A stretch of 5,166 bases of DNA from Methanomassiliicoccus sp. GTDB taxonomy: Archaea; Thermoplasmatota; Thermoplasmata; Methanomassiliicoccales; JACIVX01. The stretch is taken from contig DYTM01000037.1 in the NCBI GenBank assembly GCA_020725985.1, forward strand, positions 4,756 to 9,921, in the 5' to 3' direction. Positions 1 through 5,148 of the stretch are shown here, in pieces; the stretch's first letter is position 1; every line of letters starts with the position of its first letter. Made by a program: the position numbers and the translations under genes. Under the pieces are notes generated by a model. That model saw only the letters and a list, made by a program, of their open reading frames with translations. It was not told the DNA's origin and searched no databases.

Positions 1-592
1 GGGGGAGTTCAAACCCGTCAAGCCCCTGCTCGACGTGCGGAATCCGGCGAGCTACGGTCCGTTCGATTCCCCCGAGTTCTACTTCGAGCACAAGTATCAG
101 CAGGTCGAGGCGATGGGGCGGGTGTTGCCAGTCATCAGAGATGTCGCGAAGGAGTTCGCGAAGATCAGCGGTCGTTCGTACAACATTATCGAGCCCTATC
201 ATTGCGATGATGCCGACTTCGTCGTCATGGCGGCCGGGTCGACGGCGGCGACCCTGAGAGCGGTGGTGGACGAGCTGAGGGGCGAGGGGAAGAAGGTAGG
301 GAGCATCAAGCTCAGAGTCTTCCGGCCTTTCCCACAGGCGGAGGTCATGAAGGCCCTCGAGGGCAAGAAAGCCGTCGCCGTCATGGACAGGGCCATCAGC
401 TTCGGAGCGACCGGGCCGATCTTCCCGGAGGTGAGGTCGGCTCTGTTCGACGTCTCGAAGAAGCCGAAAACCGTGAACTACGTCTACGGCCTTGGCGGCC
501 GGGACGTCGGGATGGACGAGCTGAGGGCGGTGTTCACCGAGCTCATGTCCGGGAAAAGCAAGAACATGAACTTCCTGGGGGTGAGAATCTGA
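1..592 (+). CDS. porA: 2-oxoacid (pyruvate):ferredoxin oxidoreductase alpha subunit, 3' part
   Basis: This is the C-terminal half of the alpha subunit of a multi-subunit 2-oxoacid:ferredoxin oxidoreductase. The enzyme oxidatively decarboxylates pyruvate to acetyl-CoA, or runs in reverse, passing electrons to ferredoxin in the cytoplasm. The frame is open from base 2 with no start before it, so the gene begins outside the window; the GTG at 35 reads as an internal valine. About 196 residues are visible. They hold a family-like segment around YGPFDSPEFYFEHKYQQ followed by a PFOR domain II-type region (DADFVVMAAGSTAATLRAVV through LRVFRPFP) and a C-terminal tail. The N-terminal pyrimidine-binding domain is missing only because of the window edge. 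It overlaps porB by a few bases, which suggests translational coupling. Pyruvate is favoured over 2-oxoisovalerate or 2-oxoglutarate from the overall look of both subunits, but the substrate is an inference. Confidence 0.88.
   Translation, partial: GEFKPVKPLLDVRNPASYGPFDSPEFYFEHKYQQVEAMGRVLPVIRDVAKEFAKISGRSYNIIEPYHCDDADFVVMAAGSTAATLRAVVDELRGEGKKVGSIKLRVFRPFPQAEVMKALEGKKAVAVMDRAISFGATGPIFPEVRSALFDVSKKPKTVNYVYGLGGRDVGMDELRAVFTELMSGKSKNMNFLGVRI
580..584 (+). promoter_or_regulatory. Ribosome binding site of porB
   Basis: GGTGA, a good match to the archaeal anti-Shine-Dalgarno sequence, lies inside the last codons of porA, 4 nt before the CTG at 589 and 10 nt before the CTG at 595. It supports initiation near the porA stop rather than at ATG 688. 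Confidence 0.5.
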
Positions 593-1524
593 ACCTGAAG
601 GAGCTGGCAACGAGGCCCGCGGGCCTGACCGAGGGCCATAGGCTTTGCGCCGGGTGCGCGGAGCCGATCATAGCGAGGCAGATACTGATGGCGACCGACA
701 AGCCTGTGGTCGTGGGCAATGCGACGGGCTGTTTCGAGGTCTCCACCTCCGTCTATCCCTACACAGCCTGGGCTGTCCCGTGGATCCACAGCGCGTTCGA
801 GAATGCCGCGACGATAACAGGCGTCGAGAGCGCGTACCGGGTCCTTCAGAGAAGGGGCGTCGTGAAGGATGACATTCGTTTCGTCGCTTTCGGAGGGGAC
901 GGAGGCACCTATGACATCGGATTCCAGTCCCTTTCGGGGGCGATCGAGAGGGGGCACCGGTTCGTCTACGTCTGCTTCAACAACGAGGCCTACATGAACA
1001 CAGGCATCCAGAGGTCGGGCGCGACCGGGAGGGGAGCGAGCACGACCACCTGCCCAGCCGGAACCTGCGTGCCGGGGAAGAAGGAGTTCCCGAAGGACCT
1101 GACGAAGATCATCATAGCCCACGAACTTCCCTACGCCGCACAGGCTTCCCCTCACAACTGGAAGGACCTCATCGAGAAGGCCGAGAAGGCGTTCGAGGCG
1201 AATGGACCCGCGTTCATCAATGTCGTCGCCCCATGCCCGAGAGGATGGAGATTCGACTCCGCCCAGACGATTCAGATTTCCAAGCTGGCTGTCGAGACCT
1301 GTCTCTGGCCGCTGTACGAGTACGAGAATGGTGTATGGAGGCTCACCGGGGACAGCAAGCGGATAGCCGAGGGGAAGAAGGAGAAGAGGCCGATGATGGA
1401 CTGGTTCAAGGCCCAGGGGAGATTCCGGCACCTCCTGATAGAGAAGTGGGCGCACGTCGCACAGGAGGTCCAGGCCGACGTGGACAGGAAGTGGGATCAG
1501 ATCCAGAAGCTCAGCAAGGGCTGA
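589..1524 (+). CDS. porB: 2-oxoacid (pyruvate):ferredoxin oxidoreductase beta subunit
   Basis: This is the thiamine diphosphate- and [4Fe-4S]-binding catalytic subunit, partner of the upstream PorA. With the start at 589 it has 311 residues, the usual length. Visible motifs are the cluster cysteines C20 and C23 (LCAGC), C48 (ATGC) and C216 (APCPRGW), and a ThDP/Mg motif from GDGG (103-106) to NN (131-132), followed by EAYMNTGIQRSGAT. The start is non-standard: between porA's end and ATG 688 there is no in-frame ATG, GTG or TTG, and starting at 688 would remove C20 and C23. The family N-terminus (NLKELATRP...HRLCAGC) fits a CTG at 589-591 that overlaps the porA stop as CTGA. A CTG at 595 is the alternative. 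C155 and C160 form an extra cysteine pair in a segment that usually lacks them. The function is secure; the exact start and the substrate are less so. Confidence 0.92.
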   Translation: MNLKELATRPAGLTEGHRLCAGCAEPIIARQILMATDKPVVVGNATGCFEVSTSVYPYTAWAVPWIHSAFENAATITGVESAYRVLQRRGVVKDDIRFVAFGGDGGTYDIGFQSLSGAIERGHRFVYVCFNNEAYMNTGIQRSGATGRGASTTTCPAGTCVPGKKEFPKDLTKIIIAHELPYAAQASPHNWKDLIEKAEKAFEANGPAFINVVAPCPRGWRFDSAQTIQISKLAVETCLWPLYEYENGVWRLTGDSKRIAEGKKEKRPMMDWFKAQGRFRHLLIEKWAHVAQEVQADVDRKWDQIQKLSKG

Positions 1525-1540
1525 GCACTCCGCGAAACCT

Positions 1541-1570
1541 CTTCACTTTGTCCCCATTTTCATTCCCCTT
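1541..1570 (+). terminator. Pyrimidine-rich tract after porB, possible terminator
   Basis: The 51-bp gap between the convergent porB and radical SAM genes holds a pyrimidine-rich stretch with short T runs (CACTTTG, CCATTTTC, CCCCTTG) on the plus strand. Archaeal transcription commonly ends at T-rich tracts without a hairpin, and none is obvious here. The call rests on position and composition only. Confidence 0.3.
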
Positions 1571-1575
1571 GACGA

Positions 1576-2336
1576 TCAGCTGGACATACGGTCGAGCGGA
1601 GCAGTCGAGGGGGACTGCGGCACGGCCTCGTAGACCATTGTCGTTCTCAATCCTTTGAACGAGCGTTGGATTTCCAGCATCTCCCTCCTCCCGAGCGGAT
1701 CAGCATCACAGGGGCGGAGAGGGGTGTTCAGGTGGGTGAGGTCCGGTCCAATCCTCCTGCAGAAGTCCGCGAGTCTCTCCGCCTGCTTCGCGTTGTCCTT
1801 CGTGAGCGTCAGCAGAAGATGAAAATCACCTTTGAATTCGCGGCTCATCGATTCGATCCCTCCGAGAAGGTCGGCGAACCGGACGGAAGGATGGGGCCTA
1901 TTCATCCTTTGGAATATCTCCTCGTCCGCCGCGTCGAGCTTGGCGACAATGAAGTCCAGGTCGGCAAGCTCTTTCCTCACCTCCGGGAGACAGAGGAGGG
2001 AGGAGTTCGTCAGGATCCCCACCCTCACGTCGGTCAGGGACCTGACGACCTGTACGAGAGCGGGGAGGTTGGCTGCCAGCGTTGGCTCCCCCGCTCCTGA
2101 GAATGTGACCGCCTCTATCTCCTTCGACTTCCGCAGGGCGGGCCCAAGCTCGTCCCTGACTGTCTCTGCCCTGACGAACTCGCCACGATCGCTCGTGGAG
2201 ATGCCCCTGTTTCCCAAACGACAGTATGTGTGCAGTTGAAGCTGCATACCTTCGGCTCGATTCCGACAGGATCGATCCCCAGCGAGCGACCGAAGCGCCA
2301 GGGCCTGACCGGCCCGTAGATGGTCCTCGCAGGCAC
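1576..2336 (-). CDS. Radical SAM protein (COG0731-like, YGPV group), frameshifted in the cluster motif
   Basis: This is a radical SAM protein whose group binds a [4Fe-4S] cluster and SAM; the substrate is unknown. The N-terminus (GTG at 2336, PARTIYGPV...RFGRSLGIDP) lies in one frame and the rest, to the stop at 1576, in another. The break falls in the cluster motif, where a (CA)3 run at 2227-2232 carries 2 bp too many. Removing one CA restores CSFNCTYC (C31, C35, C38) and gives a 252-residue protein. Downstream motifs fit the family: SGAGEPT (79-85), ILTNSSLL (107-114), KLDAADEEIF then NRPHP (132-149), and LNTPLRP. COG0731 also includes the wyosine enzyme TYW1/Taw1, but this protein looks like the shorter uncharacterised relatives. 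The GTG has GGAGGA directly against it, so the start is uncertain. It is either a broken gene or an assembly or read error. An open frame running upstream to 2535 is not its N-terminus. Confidence 0.8.
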
Positions 2337-2369
2337 TCCTCCGCCATGACTTCCAACGGAGCGTCGCAG

Positions 2370-2377
2370 TTATAATA
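2370..2377 (-). promoter_or_regulatory. TATA-like box of the radical SAM gene
   Basis: TATTATAA on the minus strand is the only clearly A/T-rich box in this G+C-rich gap. With usual archaeal spacing of about 26 nt, transcription would begin near 2348. That is about 12 nt before the GTG start, or one base before an ATG (2347-2345) in a different frame. Confidence 0.5.
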
Positions 2378-2386
2378 CGTTCCCTC

Positions 2387-2404
2387 GTGCCGGAGGCACC
2401 GGAG
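2387..2404. repeat. Small inverted repeat with overlapping CCGGAG direct repeat
   Basis: In the divergent promoter region, GTGCC and GGCAC form a perfect 5-bp inverted repeat around a 3-bp centre (2387-2399). It overlaps two copies of CCGGAG starting at 2390 and 2399. It could be an operator between the two divergent genes or chance in G+C-rich DNA. Confidence 0.3.
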
Positions 2405-2440
2405 TCATGGTTCAAGTATGCCAAGTCCCACTGTCGGGAA

Positions 2441-2450
2441 AACGGTAATA
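2441..2450 (+). promoter_or_regulatory. Weak TATA-like box upstream of the methyltransferase
   Basis: AACGGTAATA lies 23-32 bp upstream of the TTG start, preceded by an A-rich GGGAAA. At archaeal spacing this would place the transcription start on or beside the TTG, so the message could be leaderless. No Shine-Dalgarno sequence is visible before the TTG. The match to consensus is poor. Confidence 0.28.
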
Positions 2451-2472
2451 GCACCCGAGCGTTGATTGTAGC

Positions 2473-3108
2473 TTGTTGACGAACAGTGCCTTCGATTCCA
2501 TCGCAGAACGGTACGATGAGTGGTATGTCTCCCATCGCGGAATATTGAGGTCGGAGTTGAGGGTGATCGCCTCTTTGAATCTCGTTGGGGAAGGCCTCGA
2601 GATCGGCGTGGGAACCGGAATTTTTTCGTTCAACCTGGGGATTGAGACCGGCATCGACCCATCTATGCCAATGCTCGCCCTCGCGAAGGGGCGGGGAATT
2701 GATGCGGTGCGCGGTGTTGTGGAGAACCTTCCTTTCGCTGATCGATCATTTGACTTCGTGCTTCTCACCACCACACTCTGCTTCCTCGACAATCCGAGCG
2801 AGGCGTTGACCGAGGCGGGGAGGGTCTTGAGGGACGGAGGTTCGATTGTGATATGCATCATCCCGAGGGACTCCCCCTGGGGCCGTACGTACATGGAGAA
2901 AGGAAGCGTAGGACATCCGATCTACCGCCACGCGAGACTCTTCACGGTCCCCGAGGTTCTGGCGTTGTTGGGGGAAGGGGGGTTCGAGCTGAAGGCGGCA
3001 TGCTCCACCCTTCATTCTGCCCCCGGATCCGACGAGGCAGAAGAGGCACCGCTCCCAGGAGATCTGGAGGGTGGGTTCGTGTGCATCAAAGCGCTGAAGA
3101 AAGGATGA
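2473..3108 (+). CDS. Class I SAM-dependent methyltransferase, substrate unknown
   Basis: This is a small cytoplasmic methyltransferase of the Methyltransf_11 / UbiE-like type, 211 residues. A short N-terminal segment with FDSIAERYDEWY (6-17), typical of this group, leads to motif I LEIGVGTGIFS (41-51), the acidic end of strand 2 at GIDPS (59-63), ENLPFADRSFDFVL (83-96), and the post-strand helix and loop GRVLRDGG (115-122). The C-terminal third is divergent and gives no clue to the substrate. The start is TTG: the in-frame stop at 2449 allows nothing further upstream, no ATG or GTG lies between, and the N-terminal motif requires a start about here. It is divergent from the radical SAM gene across 136 bp and convergent with hypC. 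Quinone, small-molecule, protein or RNA methylation are all possible. Confidence 0.85.
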   Translation: MLTNSAFDSIAERYDEWYVSHRGILRSELRVIASLNLVGEGLEIGVGTGIFSFNLGIETGIDPSMPMLALAKGRGIDAVRGVVENLPFADRSFDFVLLTTTLCFLDNPSEALTEAGRVLRDGGSIVICIIPRDSPWGRTYMEKGSVGHPIYRHARLFTVPEVLALLGEGGFELKAACSTLHSAPGSDEAEEAPLPGDLEGGFVCIKALKKG

Positions 3109-3135
3109 GATCTAGCGTTTCGAGAAGGGACGGCA

Positions 3136-3351
3136 TCAGGTCTGAGAAAGCAGTTCCTCCCACAGCCTCAGGGTCTCAAGGGCCTCGTCTTCGTCGACGG
3201 TTTGGATAGCGAAGCCGGCGTGCACCATGACCCAATCTCCCGGTCTGGCATCGACAAGCGAGACATTCACCTGCCGGCCGACGCCACCGAAATCTACCTC
3301 GGCCATGCTCCCCTCGACCTTGATAACTCTGCCGGAGATCGCTAGGCACAT
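3136..3351 (-). CDS. hypC: HypC/HybG/HupF-family hydrogenase maturation chaperone
   Basis: This is a 71-residue HypC-type protein. In the known pathway HypC works with HypD to assemble the Fe(CN)2CO group and delivers it to the [NiFe]-hydrogenase large subunit. The N-terminus MCLAISGRV keeps the essential Cys2 but has Ser at position 6, where the family usually has Pro (MCLAxPG). The rest is typical: a small beta-barrel core (VDFGGVGRQVNVSLV, 19-33), PGDWVMVHAGFAI (37-49), and an acidic C-terminal helix beginning DEDEALETL (53-61). It starts 3 nt after the NAC stop with a good Shine-Dalgarno sequence inside the end of the NAC gene, so it is probably co-transcribed with it. No hydrogenase or other hyp gene is in the window. 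The family call is firm; activity in hydrogenase maturation is inferred. Confidence 0.9.
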   Translation of the reverse strand: MCLAISGRVIKVEGSMAEVDFGGVGRQVNVSLVDARPGDWVMVHAGFAIQTVDEDEALETLRLWEELLSQT

Positions 3352-3354
3352 GTT

Positions 3355-3732
3355 TCAACCTCTCGAGGACATGATCTTCAGTATCGCCTCGGCGGGCTGC
3401 CCTCCACACTCTCTGAGCGCCTTCGTCGCCTCCTCATCGGAACAGCCCGTCTGGTCCATGACAAGCCTCACGTCCTCCTCCGGGATCTTGGTCTCCTCGG
3501 CCTTCGGTGTCATGTTCGTCCGGCCAACAATCTCCGGCTCCCCGAGGACCTGGAAGGTCTTCTGACCCTGCATCTCCATGAGCGTGACGGAAGCATCCCT
3601 GATGATGTACTCCTTCGATCGAGTCCTGATGACGACCTCCTCGACGTCCTCGATCTCCTCCGATTTTATCCCGAGGCGCTTCATCGCCTGCTTCAACTGG
3701 CGGGGATTGACCCGGCCCATACCCGGCATCAT
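3355..3732 (-). CDS. nac: Archaeal nascent polypeptide-associated complex protein
   Basis: This is the archaeal NAC subunit, homologous to eukaryotic alpha-NAC, which acts as a homodimer at the ribosomal exit tunnel and contacts emerging chains. It has 125 residues, near the normal archaeal length. The N-terminal segment (NPRQLKQAMKRLGIKSEEI, 9-27) leads into the NAC domain (roughly 11-70, including EEVVIRTRSKEYIIRD and QKTFQVLGEPEIV). A charged linker follows, then a C-terminal UBA domain (about 85-122, EEDVRLVMDQTGCSDEEATKAL to AEAILKIM). ATG 3732 is immediately followed by a second ATG, and either could serve; ATG at 3720 (M5) is less likely. No Shine-Dalgarno sequence precedes it and a TATA-like box sits about 30 bp upstream, so the message is probably leaderless or nearly so. 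hypC follows after 3 nt. This gene is the main evidence for an archaeal source. Confidence 0.94.
   Translation of the reverse strand: MMPGMGRVNPRQLKQAMKRLGIKSEEIEDVEEVVIRTRSKEYIIRDASVTLMEMQGQKTFQVLGEPEIVGRTNMTPKAEETKIPEEDVRLVMDQTGCSDEEATKALRECGGQPAEAILKIMSSRG
3358..3364 (-). promoter_or_regulatory. Ribosome binding site of hypC
   Basis: GAGAGGT on the minus strand sits 6 nt before the hypC ATG and overlaps the last codons of the NAC gene. It fixes the hypC start and implies translation from a shared message. Confidence 0.65.
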
Positions 3733-3760
3733 GGTTTCGTCTAGAGTGATGAGCCTTTAT

Positions 3761-3774
3761 CAATTAAACCTTTT
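3761..3774 (-). promoter_or_regulatory. Promoter (BRE plus TATA) of the NAC-hypC unit
   Basis: AAAAGGTTTAATTG on the minus strand resembles a purine-rich BRE followed by an archaeal TATA box. Its centre is about 32 bp upstream of ATG 3732, so initiation about 26 bp downstream would leave a leader of only about 6 nt. The sharp A/T contrast with the G+C-rich surroundings supports the call. Confidence 0.6.
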
Positions 3775-3780
3775 GAGACT

Positions 3781-3798
3781 GGGGAGGGAGGGTGAGGG
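3781..3798 (+). other. G-quadruplex motif between glnA and NAC
   Basis: GGGGAGGGAGGGTGAGGG has four runs of at least three G with loops of 1, 1 and 3 nt, which meets the usual criterion for a stable G-quadruplex. It lies on the template strand for glnA and NAC, starting 24 bp beyond the glnA stop and ending just upstream of the NAC promoter. The transcript carries the C-rich complement. Folding in vivo is inferred. Confidence 0.65.
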
Positions 3799-3814
3799 TC
3801 ATGTCGTGCCATGA
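3799..3814. repeat. Short inverted repeat downstream of glnA
   Basis: TCATG and CATGA form a 5-bp perfect stem around a 6-nt loop in the glnA-NAC spacer, next to the G-rich tract. It could contribute to 3'-end formation of glnA mRNA. No T run follows directly on the minus strand, so it is not a classic terminator. Confidence 0.25.
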
Positions 3815-3822
3815 ACCCAGGG

Positions 3823-3836
3823 TCAGAGGACTCTGA
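3823..3836. repeat. Near-palindrome spanning the glnA stop codon
   Basis: TCAGAG and CTCTGA are perfect inverted repeats separated by 2 bp and include the glnA stop codon and the codons for its last residues. The spacer is too short for a full hairpin, though five pairs around a 4-nt loop could form. The role is unknown and it may be chance. Confidence 0.25.
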
Positions 3837-5148
3837 GGAACCTCTCCAGCTCCCAATCGGTGACGCAGGTCCGGTACCCGTCCCACTCCTCGCCCTTGAT
3901 GTGCAGGTAGTGGTTGAAGATGTGGTCTCCGAGGGTCTCTTTGACGAGTTTGCTGCCCGCCATGTTGCAGAGGGCCTCCCCGAGGCTTTCTGGGAGGTTG
4001 TCGATCTTCAGTCTCGCTCTCTCCTCCTTGCTCATGTGATAGATGTCCTTCTCGACCGGCTCCGGGGGCACCGTCCCCTTCTCCATGCCGTCCATTCCCG
4101 AGGCGAGCATGACCGCGAACTGCAGGTACGGGTTGCCAGCCGGATCCGGGTTCCTCAGTTCGACCCTTGCCTTGCTCCCTCTCCCCGCGGGGACCCTGAT
4201 GAGCGCGCTCCGGTTCCTGTTTGCCCACGAGATGTAGCACGGAGCTTCGTAGCCCGGAACGAGTCTTTTGTACGAGTTGACATATGAAGCGAGTATGGCG
4301 CAGGTGTCTTTGGCGTGCCCGAGCAATCCTCCAATGAACTTGTGGGCGAGGTCGCTCAGGCCATACTTGCCCGCCGGATCGTCGAACGCATTCGTACCGT
4401 CGAGGGCCGACAGGGACTGGTGCACATGCATCCCTGAGCCGTTCATTCCGAAGCGGGGCTTAGGCATGAAGGTCGCGTGCAGCCCATGCTTGAGCGCGAT
4501 CGTCTTGATGCCGAACTTGAGAGTGATCATCCTGTCAGCGATGGTCAGAGCGTCGTCGTAGGTCAGGTCGACCTCGTGCTGGCCGGGGGCAACCTCGTGG
4601 TGGCAAGCCTCCATGTTGAACTTCATCGCGTCGAAGGCGAGCATGATGTCCTTCCGCACCATCTCCCCCTTGTCCAGCGGCATCAAGTCGAAGTAGCCCC
4701 CGACGTCGTTCGGGATCGGGGTGGGGCTGTTGTTACCGTCGATCTTGAAGAGGAAGAACTCAAACTCCGGACCGACGTTGAATATATGCCCCTTCTCCTT
4801 CGCCCGCTCCATCGTCCTCTCCAGGACATACCTCGGATCGCCTTTGAACCGATTGCCGTTGTGGTCGAATATCCTGCACATGAACCGCGCCGTCGTCATC
4901 CAGCTGTCTTTGGTCCAAGGATATATCTGGAACGAATCCAGGATCGGGGTGGCGCGCATGTCCGATTCCTCAATCGTCGCGTATCCAAGGATGGAGGAGC
5001 CATCGATGAACACCCCCTCATCCAGCGCCTTCTCGAGCCTCTCGGCAGGGATCGATACGCTCTTCACGATTCCCAGAATGTCCGAGAACTGCATCTCGAC
5101 GAACTTGACCTTCTCCTTCTTCACCCTGGCCAAAACGCTCTCTTTCAT
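3823..5148 (-). CDS. glnA: Glutamine synthetase, type I (GSI-alpha-like)
   Basis: This enzyme makes glutamine from glutamate, ammonia and ATP as a cytoplasmic dodecamer, the main ammonia-assimilation step. It has 441 residues from ATG 5148, as usual for GSI. Features in order: an N-terminal beta-grasp domain (about 14-95) with the loop DGSS (49-52) and EESDM (60-64); metal and glutamate ligands in GPEFEFFLF (E128, E130) and HHEVAPGQHEVD (E185, E192); NGSGMHVHQS with H241; NSYKRLVPGYEAPCY (291-305, E301 on the flap); NRSALIRVP; and ARVELRNPDPAGNPYL (E330, R332). The C-terminus (DIYHMSKEER, then LGDHIFNHY) resembles the GSI-alpha group, as in Bacillus, not the adenylylated GSI-beta type, so control is probably by feedback or protein partners. 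The frame stays open to the right edge without a stop, so a start beyond the window is possible. Confidence 0.96.
   Translation of the reverse strand: MKESVLARVKKEKVKFVEMQFSDILGIVKSVSIPAERLEKALDEGVFIDGSSILGYATIEESDMRATPILDSFQIYPWTKDSWMTTARFMCRIFDHNGNRFKGDPRYVLERTMERAKEKGHIFNVGPEFEFFLFKIDGNNSPTPIPNDVGGYFDLMPLDKGEMVRKDIMLAFDAMKFNMEACHHEVAPGQHEVDLTYDDALTIADRMITLKFGIKTIALKHGLHATFMPKPRFGMNGSGMHVHQSLSALDGTNAFDDPAGKYGLSDLAHKFIGGLLGHAKDTCAILASYVNSYKRLVPGYEAPCYISWANRNRSALIRVPAGRGSKARVELRNPDPAGNPYLQFAVMLASGMDGMEKGTVPPEPVEKDIYHMSKEERARLKIDNLPESLGEALCNMAGSKLVKETLGDHIFNHYLHIKGEEWDGYRTCVTDWELERFLRVL

Noticed and set aside
484..1455. Long minus-strand open frame opposite porA and porB
   Set aside because: Its translation is Arg/Pro/Leu-rich with no recognisable domain, and it mirrors the well-supported porA and porB genes. 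It is an expected shadow in G+C-rich DNA.
688..1524. porB starting at ATG 688
   Set aside because: This would remove about 33 conserved residues, including the cluster ligands C20 and C23.
2407..2448. 13-codon ORF (MVQVCQVPLSGKR) upstream of the methyltransferase
   Set aside because: It is very short with no well-spaced ribosome binding site and no attenuator-like codon run. It overlaps the presumed promoter.
2337..2535. Open frame continuing upstream of the radical SAM gene on the minus strand
   Set aside because: It crosses the divergent promoter and the methyltransferase 5' end and shows no radical SAM N-terminal motifs. The real N-terminus is in another frame from 2336.
3811..4287. Plus-strand open frame opposite the end of glnA
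   Set aside because: It is low-complexity, has no motif, and lies wholly antisense to a strongly conserved glutamine synthetase.
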